Shown here in pieces: positions 7,809 to 12,879 of a DNA stretch of 12,879 nucleotides. The stretch comes from Streptosporangiaceae bacterium (GTDB lineage Bacteria > Actinomycetota > Actinomycetes > Streptosporangiales > Streptosporangiaceae), in contig JASHXW010000198.1 in NCBI GenBank assembly GCA_030043395.1, forward strand, positions 1 to 12,879, given 5' to 3'. Both the position numbers and the translations under genes were made by a program. The notes below the pieces were generated by a model. The model saw nothing but the letters and a program-made list of their open reading frames with translations, was not told the DNA's origin and did not search any database. Each line of letters starts with the position of its first letter. The first letter of the stretch is position 1.

Positions 7809-8221
7809 TACGGCGCAGGCACCACGAGCCCAGCGACCAGCAGGCCGATGCCGAGTGTGGTGAAGACCGCTACATCGAGTGATCGCCGCCTCGATGCCAG
7901 CATGCTCGTCGCCCGGTCGGGCAGAGTCAGCCGGACGATCGCGGCGACGAGCAGGAAGCCTGCGAGTACCAACGTACCGCTCTTCAGATAATCAACGCCC
8001 TGGTGCATGACGGCCAGCGCCGCAGCGGCTCCGGCCAGCACGAACCAGTAGGACAGCTGCCCGACTCGCGCCCGCCAGCCGCAGCTGACCTGCTCGTCCC
8101 GCTCGCCATCGCCGGGCAGGCCGACTGCAGGCGTTGCCTGCTGCCCGGGGGCAGCATCGGAATGCGTGCGCTTGATCTGGGCACCGGATCCGCGTCCTGG
8201 CCTGGCCGCCGCATGCCTCAC
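7808..8221 (-). CDS. DUF3017 family small membrane protein
   Basis: A 137-residue integral membrane protein that I assign to DUF3017, a family found in actinomycetes, often near malate dehydrogenase or folD. The function is unknown. The first 52 residues are polar and probably cytoplasmic. Three hydrophobic helices follow at about 56-73, 81-99 and 115-134. Between helices two and three lies the family-like basic loop LPDRATSMLASRRRSLD (100-116). The start is GTG, with GAGGA (complement of 8229-8233) seven bases upstream, and the stop is TAG. The start overlaps by four bases (GTGA) a possible 33-codon ORF. Genes downstream on the same strand are icd and mdh, so it probably leads that transcript. 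The family call rests on the helix pattern, the loop and the neighbourhood. Confidence 0.75.
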   Translation of the reverse strand: MRHAAARPGRGSGAQIKRTHSDAAPGQQATPAVGLPGDGERDEQVSCGWRARVGQLSYWFVLAGAAAALAVMHQGVDYLKSGTLVLAGFLLVAAIVRLTLPDRATSMLASRRRSLDVAVFTTLGIGLLVAGLVVPAP

Positions 8222-8319
8222 CGCGCGGTCCTCGCGATCTTGTCACTCACGCGCATAGCCCGCTCGCTCGCGGCACCGCGTGCTTGCATCGCAGCGGTGC
8301 CGGCGGATTGCTGCGCCAT
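8218..8319 (-). CDS. Possible 33-residue leader ORF overlapping the DUF3017 start
   Basis: ATG 8317-8319 begins a 33-codon frame, MAQQSAGTAAMQ through SDKIARTAR, ending in TGA at 8218-8220. GGAGGG (complement of 8327-8332) lies seven bases upstream, one of the best ribosome sites in the window. The TGA shares four bases with the GTG start of the DUF3017 gene, the layout of coupled genes. The peptide has no membrane segment and I recognise no family. In-frame extension to an ATG at 8364 gives 48 residues but has no ribosome site. It could be a real small protein, a translational coupler, or chance. Confidence 0.4.
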   Translation of the reverse strand: MAQQSAGTAAMQARGAASERAMRVSDKIARTAR

Positions 8320-8470
8320 TGCATCGCCCTCCAGGCCGTCCGCACGGAAGTGTACGTTCTCCATCGCTGCCGTGAGTACGCGGGACCGTCCCGAGCGCCC
8401 GGGTTGCCCCGGTTGGAACGCAAGGATCCGGGTACTGCATGGTGCAAGGCGGACCCCCGATGGCCAGCTC

Positions 8471-8476
8471 GGAAGG
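8471..8476 (+). promoter_or_regulatory. Ribosome binding site that sets the FHA-HTH start
   Basis: GGAAGG lies seven bases before ATG 8484. The in-frame ATGs at 8439 (AAGGA twelve bases away) and 8460 have poorer sites, and 8484 places the FHA beta-strand directly at the N-terminus. Confidence 0.5.
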
Positions 8477-8483
8477 TGCAGTC

Positions 8484-9119
8484 ATGGAAGATCCGTATGT
8501 CCAGATCGCGGTTACCGGAGCCGTTGTGCCGCTCCAGCCTGAGGTGACCACGGTCGGGCGCGGCAAGCACGTCGACATCATGCTGGACGACCCGAGCGTG
8601 TCCCTGCTGCACGCCGAGTTCGTCCGTCGCGGGCCCTACGTGTACCTGGCTGACCTGGGTTTATCGCTAAACGGGACCCGTGTGAATGGCCGCCTCGTCG
8701 CGAGGAAGGTGCTCAGCGACGGCGACGCCCTGACCTTCGGCTCTGCCAGGTGCCGGATCGGGGGCATTGCCAGCGACGAGACGGCCGACGCCGAGCAAGC
8801 TGGAATCGCCGCGCCTGAGCTGACCAGGCGCGAGCTCGACGTCATAGCCTCGCTCTGCCGCCCTGCCATGTCCGACGACGCGTTCGTGGCCCCGGCCACG
8901 GCCCGCGAGATCGCGGCCGACCTCGTCGTCACCGAGGCAGCTGTCAAGCAGCACCTGCTGCGCCTGTACGCCAAGCTAAGGATCCCCGAGGGCCAGAACC
9001 GCCGGATCAGGCTAGCTAACGAGGTCATCGCGCTCGGCCTGGCCAGGCCCGAGCTCCCTAGCAGCGCGGATGGCGCCAGGGCGTCCCGCCCGCCGAATGC
9101 CGGCGCCGCCGAGCGCTGA
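8484..9119 (+). CDS. FHA domain protein with C-terminal LuxR-like helix-turn-helix
   Basis: 211 residues from ATG 8484 (226 if ATG 8439 is used). The N-terminal forkhead-associated domain (about 5-92) binds phosphothreonine peptides. Visible hallmarks are VGR (24-26), DPSVSLLH (36-43, with Ser40 and His43) and SLNGTRVNG (61-69, with Asn63 and Gly64); the last motif has Leu where many FHA domains have Thr or Ser before Asn. After an acidic linker (95-110), residues about 113-186 begin LTRREL and contain TAREIAADLVVTEAAVKQHL. This is a GerE/LuxR-like DNA-binding fold with an insertion (about 126-138) between its first two helices. It is therefore probably a transcription factor controlled by Ser/Thr phosphorylation. 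It converges on the protein kinase gene with a 48-bp gap, which suggests a kinase/reader pair. Its target DNA is unknown. Confidence 0.85.
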   Translation: MEDPYVQIAVTGAVVPLQPEVTTVGRGKHVDIMLDDPSVSLLHAEFVRRGPYVYLADLGLSLNGTRVNGRLVARKVLSDGDALTFGSARCRIGGIASDETADAEQAGIAAPELTRRELDVIASLCRPAMSDDAFVAPATAREIAADLVVTEAAVKQHLLRLYAKLRIPEGQNRRIRLANEVIALGLARPELPSSADGARASRPPNAGAAER

Positions 9120-9167
9120 GCCGCCGGTGACTGCGAGCAGGTGCCACCCCACCGTGCGCGCAGCTGA

Positions 9168-11090
9168 TCACAGTCCGATGTGATGAGCGATTGCCAGCAG
9201 GCTGTTGCGAGCGTCGGTCACCATCATCCGGATCGTCGGAACGTGCACGAGCTGGTCGTGCAGGCTCGCGATCGGGAAATACGCGGGCGTCGACCGGGTC
9301 CAAGCAGTCAGGACAGCCCAGCCCGCGAGTGCCAGTACTCCCACGTAAGCGATCACTCGCTGCGCCGTCGTCCGGGATACCGCGTGGAAGATGCTGGCCA
9401 GCGCTGTCCTGCTGCCCGAGGACCCCGGTCCGAGGCCGACGAGCGCGACAAGCGCTCCAGCGCCAAGCGCGACGCCCTCAGGCAGCGGATGCACCGGCAT
9501 GACGATGATCGTGACGGCAACCGCGATGCAGAAGCCGAGTATCGCGATCGGGGAGAGCAGCACCAGGCCGAGCAGCGATCGCAGCAGGGCCAGCGGGTAG
9601 AGCGCGACGGCGACTGCCGGGTCACTGGGCCGCGGGCCGTCGCCCGATCGCCGCCGGTACAGCTGCCTGGCCGTTGTGCTTGCCGCGCGCAGGCCGATCA
9701 GGACGATCAGCGAGATCACGGTTCCGAGGATCGGCGCGACGACGCTGAAGGCCACGCCGACCGCCACTGCCGCGATCACCAGCGGGCTCCACCCCGATAC
9801 CGAGCCGGCTCCAGCGGCATCCGCGGTGGACGCCGCGGACAGTGCCGAGCCGGGCGCGATTGGTGGCGCCTTTCCCCCGGCCGCGGCTTGCGATCCGTTC
9901 GCCAGCCGTGTCCCGGCTGGCAGCGCAGCCACGCCGGCAGCTTGCCCGTTGGCCCCGGCGACTGCTAGGGCGCCCGCCGGGCCGATGCCGGCTCCGGCGG
10001 TAGCCAGGTAGCCGGCCGACGCACGGTTGCCCTGGCCCGGAGCGACGCCGTTGCCCGCGGCGAGCCCGCCTGCCCCGTAGTTCACCGGCGGCAGCATGTC
10101 GCGCACGTCCTGCGGGCCTGCCGACGGCATGGGCCTGGTGGAATTCGGCCATGTCGACTGCGCTGGACCGTCGCTGACTGTGCGGCCCAGCGGCCCGAGC
10201 GGCATCGCGGCATCGGGTCCGCCGAGCGTCTTCGTCGGGGGGCCAGCCAGTCCGCGCACCGCCGATGGCGGGCTGGGGACCAGCGTCGCCGGGTCGATCG
10301 TCGCGACGCGGGCAGCGAGGTCGGCTGCGGACGGACGGCTCGCCGGGTCGCGGGACAGCGCGCTGAGGACGACGGGCAGGAGCGACGTCGGCAGGGTATC
10401 CAGGTCTGGTGTCCCGTGCATGATCCGGTAGAAGATCATTTCGTAGGTGCCGGTGCCGAAGGGCGGGCGACCGGTAGCGGCGAATGCCAAGGTGGCGCCC
10501 AGTGAGTGCACGTCGGATGCCGGACCGCTCTCGCGACCCTCGATGACCTCGGGGGCGAGGTACCCGGGCGTGCCCATGAACATGCCAGTCATGGTCAGCC
10601 GCGTCGTGTCAGGCAGCTGAGCGATGCCGAAGTCGATGACCACGGGCTCTCCGTCGGCGATCATCACGTTGCCTGGCTTCAGGTCGCGGTGCACGACCCC
10701 GGCGGCGTGGACAGCGGTGAGCGCAGCCGTAAGGCCGCAGGCCAGCCTGGCGAGCGCGTCCCCGGTGAGCGGTCCGCCCTCGGTGACCACCTGGTCAAGC
10801 GTCAGCCCAGGCACGTACCTGGTCACGATGTAGGGAGAGTCGCCGCTCAGGTCAGCATCGAGCACCTCGGCCACGTAGCGGCTGCGGACCCGGCGCATCG
10901 TCTCGACCTCACGGGCCAGCCGGCGCCGTGCGTTCTCGTCCTGGGCCATCGCCGGGTGCAGGGCCTTGACCGCCACCGGCTGCCCGGCGGCGTCCGCGGC
11001 CAGGTAGACCACACCCATCCCGCCCTCGCCGAGCCGCCTGTCCAGGCGGTACGGGCCGAGGCGCCGTGGGGAGCGGTCCTGCACCTTCAT
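9168..11090 (-). CDS. Membrane-associated serine/threonine protein kinase (Hanks type)
   Basis: 640 residues. The kinase domain spans about 12-265 and is complete. It has the glycine loop GEGGMG (21-26), Lys42 in VAVKAL, Glu61 on helix C, HRDLKPGN (134-141) with catalytic Asp136, DFG (153-155), threonines in the activation loop at 162, 163, 166 and 168, and GTPGYLAPE (173-181). It should be active and able to autophosphorylate. A linker of about 165 residues (268-433), rich in Ala, Gly and Pro, follows. The C-terminal part is mostly hydrophobic, with segments near 434-468, 496-534, 540-557 and 579-598 and a short polar tail. There are no PASTA repeats, so it is not PknB-like, and no extracellular sensor domain is recognisable. 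ATG 11090 has GAGG only two bases away; GTG 11084 (codon 3) has the same site at eight bases. It is convergent with the FHA-HTH gene. Confidence 0.92.
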   Translation of the reverse strand: MKVQDRSPRRLGPYRLDRRLGEGGMGVVYLAADAAGQPVAVKALHPAMAQDENARRRLAREVETMRRVRSRYVAEVLDADLSGDSPYIVTRYVPGLTLDQVVTEGGPLTGDALARLACGLTAALTAVHAAGVVHRDLKPGNVMIADGEPVVIDFGIAQLPDTTRLTMTGMFMGTPGYLAPEVIEGRESGPASDVHSLGATLAFAATGRPPFGTGTYEMIFYRIMHGTPDLDTLPTSLLPVVLSALSRDPASRPSAADLAARVATIDPATLVPSPPSAVRGLAGPPTKTLGGPDAAMPLGPLGRTVSDGPAQSTWPNSTRPMPSAGPQDVRDMLPPVNYGAGGLAAGNGVAPGQGNRASAGYLATAGAGIGPAGALAVAGANGQAAGVAALPAGTRLANGSQAAAGGKAPPIAPGSALSAASTADAAGAGSVSGWSPLVIAAVAVGVAFSVVAPILGTVISLIVLIGLRAASTTARQLYRRRSGDGPRPSDPAVAVALYPLALLRSLLGLVLLSPIAILGFCIAVAVTIIVMPVHPLPEGVALGAGALVALVGLGPGSSGSRTALASIFHAVSRTTAQRVIAYVGVLALAGWAVLTAWTRSTPAYFPIASLHDQLVHVPTIRMMVTDARNSLLAIAHHIGL

Positions 11091-11094
11091 GACC

Positions 11095-11151
11095 TCATAG
11101 CTTACGTACCGCTTCTGCCTGGTTGCGGACTGCGATCATGCTCTTGGCCAC
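11095..11151 (-). CDS. Possible 18-residue upstream ORF of the kinase
   Basis: GTG 11149-11151 opens an 18-codon frame, MAKSMIAVRNQAEAVRKL, ending in TGA four bases before the kinase ATG. GGAGG (complement of 11158-11162) lies six bases before the GTG, a much better ribosome site than the kinase has. The kinase GAGG site overlaps the uORF stop. Translation of the uORF could therefore feed ribosomes to the kinase start. No family is recognisable in so short a peptide, and chance remains possible. Confidence 0.35.
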   Translation of the reverse strand: MAKSMIAVRNQAEAVRKL

Positions 11152-11174
11152 CGCCTGCCTCCACTGCCCGCCCG

Positions 11175-11606
11175 CTAAGTGCCAGCCACCAGCTTGCGCA
11201 GGGCCGTGGCGGCAGCAGCGTTCTGCTCGGCGTGCTCGAGCAGGCCCTTGGCGAGCTCGGATACCCACACTGAGATCGGGACGATGTTCCTCGACAGCAC
11301 GATGCCCCGCACTTCATGGCAGATCTCGGCAACCGGCGCGCCCCGCTCCATGCCGAGCGTCATCGTCCGCTCACCGAGCCGGACCGAGATCTTGGTCACT
11401 GATCCCGCCTTGTTCTGCCTGCGCTCGGCCATGCTCCGCCGGGAGCGCTCGATGTCGACGGTGCCAGGCGGCAGCGAGTCGCCCAGCGACTCGGTCAGGA
11501 CCTGTGCGTAGATCGCCAGATCCGAGCTGTCGGCGCGAAGTGCCGCCATGAGCATGTCCAGCGAGAGGCTGTCACCGGACTGGGTGCTGTCGCCCGCCTC
11601 AGTCAT
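11175..11606 (-). CDS. Hypothetical protein, 143 residues, actinobacterial type
   Basis: I do not recognise a named domain. The protein is soluble with no signal peptide. It begins with an acidic, Ser-rich stretch (1-15). Next comes a probable helix (16-42, SLDMLMAALRADSSDL), then PPGTVDIER (46-54), a basic linker (55-68) and a beta-rich part (69-88, SVTKISVRLGERTMTLG). The sequence VRGIVLSRNIVPISVWVSEL (99-118) leads into a C-terminal Ala-rich helix (119-140). The layout resembles conserved actinobacterial proteins of unknown function with a VRGIVL...W motif, but this is from memory and not searched. The ATG has only a weak upstream purine run. It lies 84 bp before the kinase on the same strand, so the two may share a transcript. 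Codon bias is the same as that of its neighbours, which supports it being a real gene. Confidence 0.7.
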   Translation of the reverse strand: MTEAGDSTQSGDSLSLDMLMAALRADSSDLAIYAQVLTESLGDSLPPGTVDIERSRRSMAERRQNKAGSVTKISVRLGERTMTLGMERGAPVAEICHEVRGIVLSRNIVPISVWVSELAKGLLEHAEQNAAAATALRKLVAGT

Positions 11607-11693
11607 TCTCGGCCCCGCATCGTCCGTCCTGATCCGGCCTTCACGGCCACTCTACGCAGCGCCGGCTGGGCAGTCGCGCCGATCCGGGCGATC

Positions 11694-11710
11694 AGGGCAT
11701 TGCAGGCCCT
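11694..11710 (-). terminator. Weak hairpin after the enoyl-CoA hydratase gene
   Basis: On the minus strand AGGGC-CTGCAAT-GCCCT forms a five-base stem with a seven-base loop, 20 bases after the stop at 11731. There is no T-run. Position suggests a terminator, but the stem is short and readthrough into the 143-residue protein gene is possible. Confidence 0.25.
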
Positions 11711-11730
11711 AGCGCCCGGCCAGCCAAGGA

Positions 11731-12510
11731 TCACCGCCCGGCGAACGTCGCCTTACCCGGTCCATTCTCCACGAAGCTTCGCATGCCCGTGGCGGCGTCT
11801 TCGGTCGCGAACAGGCCAGCGAAGTGCAGCCGCTCGATCTCCAGGCCGGTGTCCAGATCGGCATCCAGGCCCTCGTCGATTGCCTGCTTCGCCGCGCGCA
11901 GGGCTACCGCCGGGCCACGCGCGTACTTGGCGACCAGGTCGTGCGCTGCCTGGTAGACCTCCGCGTCGGGCACCACCTTGTCGACGAGCCCGATCGCATG
12001 CGCTTCCTCGGCGCCGACGAACCGCCCGGTGAACACGATGTCCTTGGCCTTAGCCGGGCCGATCAGCCTGGGCAGGCGCTGGGTGCCGCCGGCGCCGGGG
12101 ATCAGGCCAAGCAGGATCTCGGGCTGCCCGACTTTCGCGCTCTCGCCGGCCACCCGGAAGTCGGCGCACAAGGCAAGCTCCAGGCCACCGCCCAGGGCGT
12201 AGCCCGTGATCGCCGCGACCACCGGCTTGCCGATCCTGGCGACGGCCGTGAAGGAGTCCTGCAGCCTCCTGCTGTCAGCCGCCATCCCCGCGTAGCTCGC
12301 GTCGGCCATCTCCTTGATATCGGCACCGGCCGCGAACACCTTCTCCCCGCCGAAGATGATCACTGCCCTCACCTCAGGATCATCCGACACCTGCCCGGCG
12401 GCCGCGGCTATCTCGCCCTGCACCCTGGCGTTCAGCGCATTCATCGGCGGCCGGTCAAGCCGGATCGTCGCGATTGCCCCGTCGACCTCCACCCGGACGA
12501 ACTCGCCCAT
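11731..12510 (-). CDS. Enoyl-CoA hydratase (crotonase family)
   Basis: 259 residues, the normal size. It hydrates trans-2-enoyl-CoA to 3-hydroxyacyl-CoA in fatty-acid beta-oxidation or a related acyl-CoA pathway; cytoplasmic. Crotonase signatures are RPPMNALN (20-27), AAGADIKEM (60-68, first oxyanion-hole peptide and CoA site), GYALGGGLELALCADFR (103-119) and GQPEILLGLIPGAGGTQRL (128-146). Glu111 and Glu131 are 20 residues apart, as in the two catalytic glutamates of rat mitochondrial hydratase (144 and 164), so true hydratase activity is likely. ATG 12510 is chosen because GGAGG (complement of 12517-12521) lies six bases upstream; the longer frame to 12591 adds 27 residues with no family character. 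No other fatty-acid gene is nearby, so the exact pathway is open. Confidence 0.93.
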   Translation of the reverse strand: MGEFVRVEVDGAIATIRLDRPPMNALNARVQGEIAAAAGQVSDDPEVRAVIIFGGEKVFAAGADIKEMADASYAGMAADSRRLQDSFTAVARIGKPVVAAITGYALGGGLELALCADFRVAGESAKVGQPEILLGLIPGAGGTQRLPRLIGPAKAKDIVFTGRFVGAEEAHAIGLVDKVVPDAEVYQAAHDLVAKYARGPAVALRAAKQAIDEGLDADLDTGLEIERLHFAGLFATEDAATGMRSFVENGPGKATFAGR

Positions 12511-12516
12511 CAAGCA

Positions 12517-12521
12517 CCTCC
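12517..12521 (-). promoter_or_regulatory. Ribosome binding site that sets the enoyl-CoA hydratase start
   Basis: GGAGG on the minus strand, six bases before ATG 12510. It would lie inside the coding region if the longer frame to 12591 were used. Confidence 0.7.
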
Positions 12522-12606
12522 GCGCGCCTCGGCAGGGCTGGCCCGTCGCCGCCCGACTCGGGATCTTACGCAAGGCGCGCCCGGCCCGCATCAGCCAGGA
12601 GCGGCA

Positions 12607-12769
12607 GGGCGGGCGGGGGCAAACACCACGAAGGGCCAGCCCGGTGGAGCCGGGCAGGGACGGGGCGGGCGGGGGCGAACATCACGAAGGGCCAGCCCGG
12701 TTGTGCCGGGCAGGGACGGGGGCGGGCGGGGGCAAACACCACGAAGGGCCAGCCCGGTTGTCCCCGGGC
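12607..12769. repeat. Three tandem copies of a 56-57 bp GC-rich unit
   Basis: Units begin at 12607, 12663 and 12720, each with GGGCGGGCGGGGGC. Each continues with CACGAAGGGCC (12627-12637, 12683-12693, 12740-12750) and then a small hairpin, GCCCGG-loop-CCGGGC. Units one and two end in AGGGAC plus extra G. The third departs after its hairpin into GGGCCCTTCGTG. Copies differ by only a few substitutions: A to G and C to T before CACGAAGG in unit two, and the loop bases TGGAG, TTGTG and TTGTCC. The high identity suggests recent duplication. Together with 12511-12606, where I see no gene, and 12782-12809, this is the whole gap between the enoyl-CoA hydratase start and the gene fragment at the right edge. 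Confidence 0.9.
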
Positions 12770-12781
12770 GGGCCCTTCGTG
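12740..12781 (-). terminator. Strong hairpin terminator
   Basis: CACGAAGGGCC (12740-12750) pairs perfectly with GGCCCTTCGTG (12771-12781). After one A/G mismatch, GCCCGG (12752-12757) pairs with CCGGGC (12764-12769) around a six-base loop, giving 17 pairs in all. It starts 28 bases after the minus-strand stop at 12810, the expected place for that gene's terminator; on that strand it is followed by GTGTTTG, a weak T-run. It may work in both directions. Confidence 0.75.
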
Positions 12782-12809
12782 CGCTAATGCTGGCGCTACT
12801 GGTCTGCGG

Positions 12810-12879
12810 TCACTCGCCAACCGCGCGAGGCAGGGTCACTCCCTGCCAGCTGTTGAGGAAGCCGCGGACCTCTGTCTCG
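12810..12879 (-). CDS. C-terminal fragment of an unidentified protein, running off the right edge
   Basis: The minus strand is open from the window edge for 22 codons to TGA at 12810-12812. The peptide ends in FLNSWQGVTLPRAVGE. Third codon positions are mostly G or C while second positions are not, as in the real genes here. A strong hairpin terminator follows 28 bases after the stop, which supports a true gene end. The other two minus frames also stop within this stretch and look less coding-like. The fragment is too short to assign a family. Confidence 0.5.
   Translation of the reverse strand, partial: ETEVRGFLNSWQGVTLPRAVGE

Noticed and set aside
12563..12568. TAAGAT -10-like hexamer upstream of the enoyl-CoA hydratase on the minus strand
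   Set aside because: It matches consensus at four of six positions and no -35 element is found at the right distance.
12607..12769. CRISPR-like array
   Set aside because: The units are directly abutting near-identical copies with no variable spacers, and no cas gene is present.
12314..12787. Plus-strand frame encoding repeated GEHHEGPARL-like peptides
   Set aside because: The peptide repeat is only the tandem DNA repeat read through; the first half is antisense to the enoyl-CoA hydratase, and there is no ribosome site.
12566..12820. Minus-strand frame across the repeat array encoding FVVFAPAR-like repeats
   Set aside because: It translates the repeats and terminator; the period is not a multiple of three throughout (56 then 57), so the repeat phase is not preserved as in a real repeat protein.

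Overview
The window is very GC-rich. Its third codon positions are strongly GC-biased, it uses GTG and TTG starts, and it has Shine-Dalgarno sites of the GGAGG type. It also carries families typical of actinomycetes: DUF3017 beside malate dehydrogenase, a transmembrane Ser/Thr kinase, an FHA-HTH protein and a Tat-exported arylsulfotransferase-like protein. This points to a high-GC Actinomycetota chromosome; I cannot name the genus. Nothing looks like a prophage, plasmid, transposon or CRISPR locus, and most of the content is chromosomal housekeeping.

Layout. (1) 1-2402, minus strand: GMP synthase guaA, cut by the left window edge, preceded in transcription order by a CNNM/CorC (hemolysin-family) membrane protein. 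(2) 2630-5405, plus strand: an M20 amidohydrolase one base ahead of a Tat-dependent, cysteine-free arylsulfotransferase-family protein, probably a two-gene operon. (3) 5441-8221, minus strand: a TCA-cycle group read as DUF3017 membrane protein, NADP-type isocitrate dehydrogenase (icd), malate dehydrogenase (mdh). A possible 33-residue leader ORF overlaps the DUF3017 start. (4) 8484-9119, plus strand: an FHA domain fused to a LuxR-like helix-turn-helix. It converges on (5) 9168-11606, minus strand: a Ser/Thr protein kinase with a multi-helix membrane C-terminus, preceded by a small conserved-looking protein of unknown function and possibly an 18-residue upstream ORF. (6) 11731-12510, minus strand: an enoyl-CoA hydratase with both catalytic glutamates. 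(7) 12607-12781: three tandem copies of a 56-57 bp unit. The last copy is completed into a strong hairpin terminator, which probably serves a minus-strand gene whose last 22 codons enter at the right edge (12810-12879).

How the parts may work together. icd and mdh are both TCA enzymes and are probably co-transcribed with the DUF3017 gene. The kinase and the FHA-HTH protein face each other tail to tail. They make a plausible writer/reader pair, in which the kinase phosphorylates Thr residues and an FHA-containing DNA-binding protein reads phospho-Thr and acts on transcription. This pairing is inferred from domain knowledge and adjacency only.

The best candidates for something undescribed are the tandem half-terminator/G-quadruplex array at 12607-12781, the kinase/FHA-HTH pair with its possible uORF, and the amidohydrolase/ASST-like pair. 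I see no clearly novel multi-gene system.
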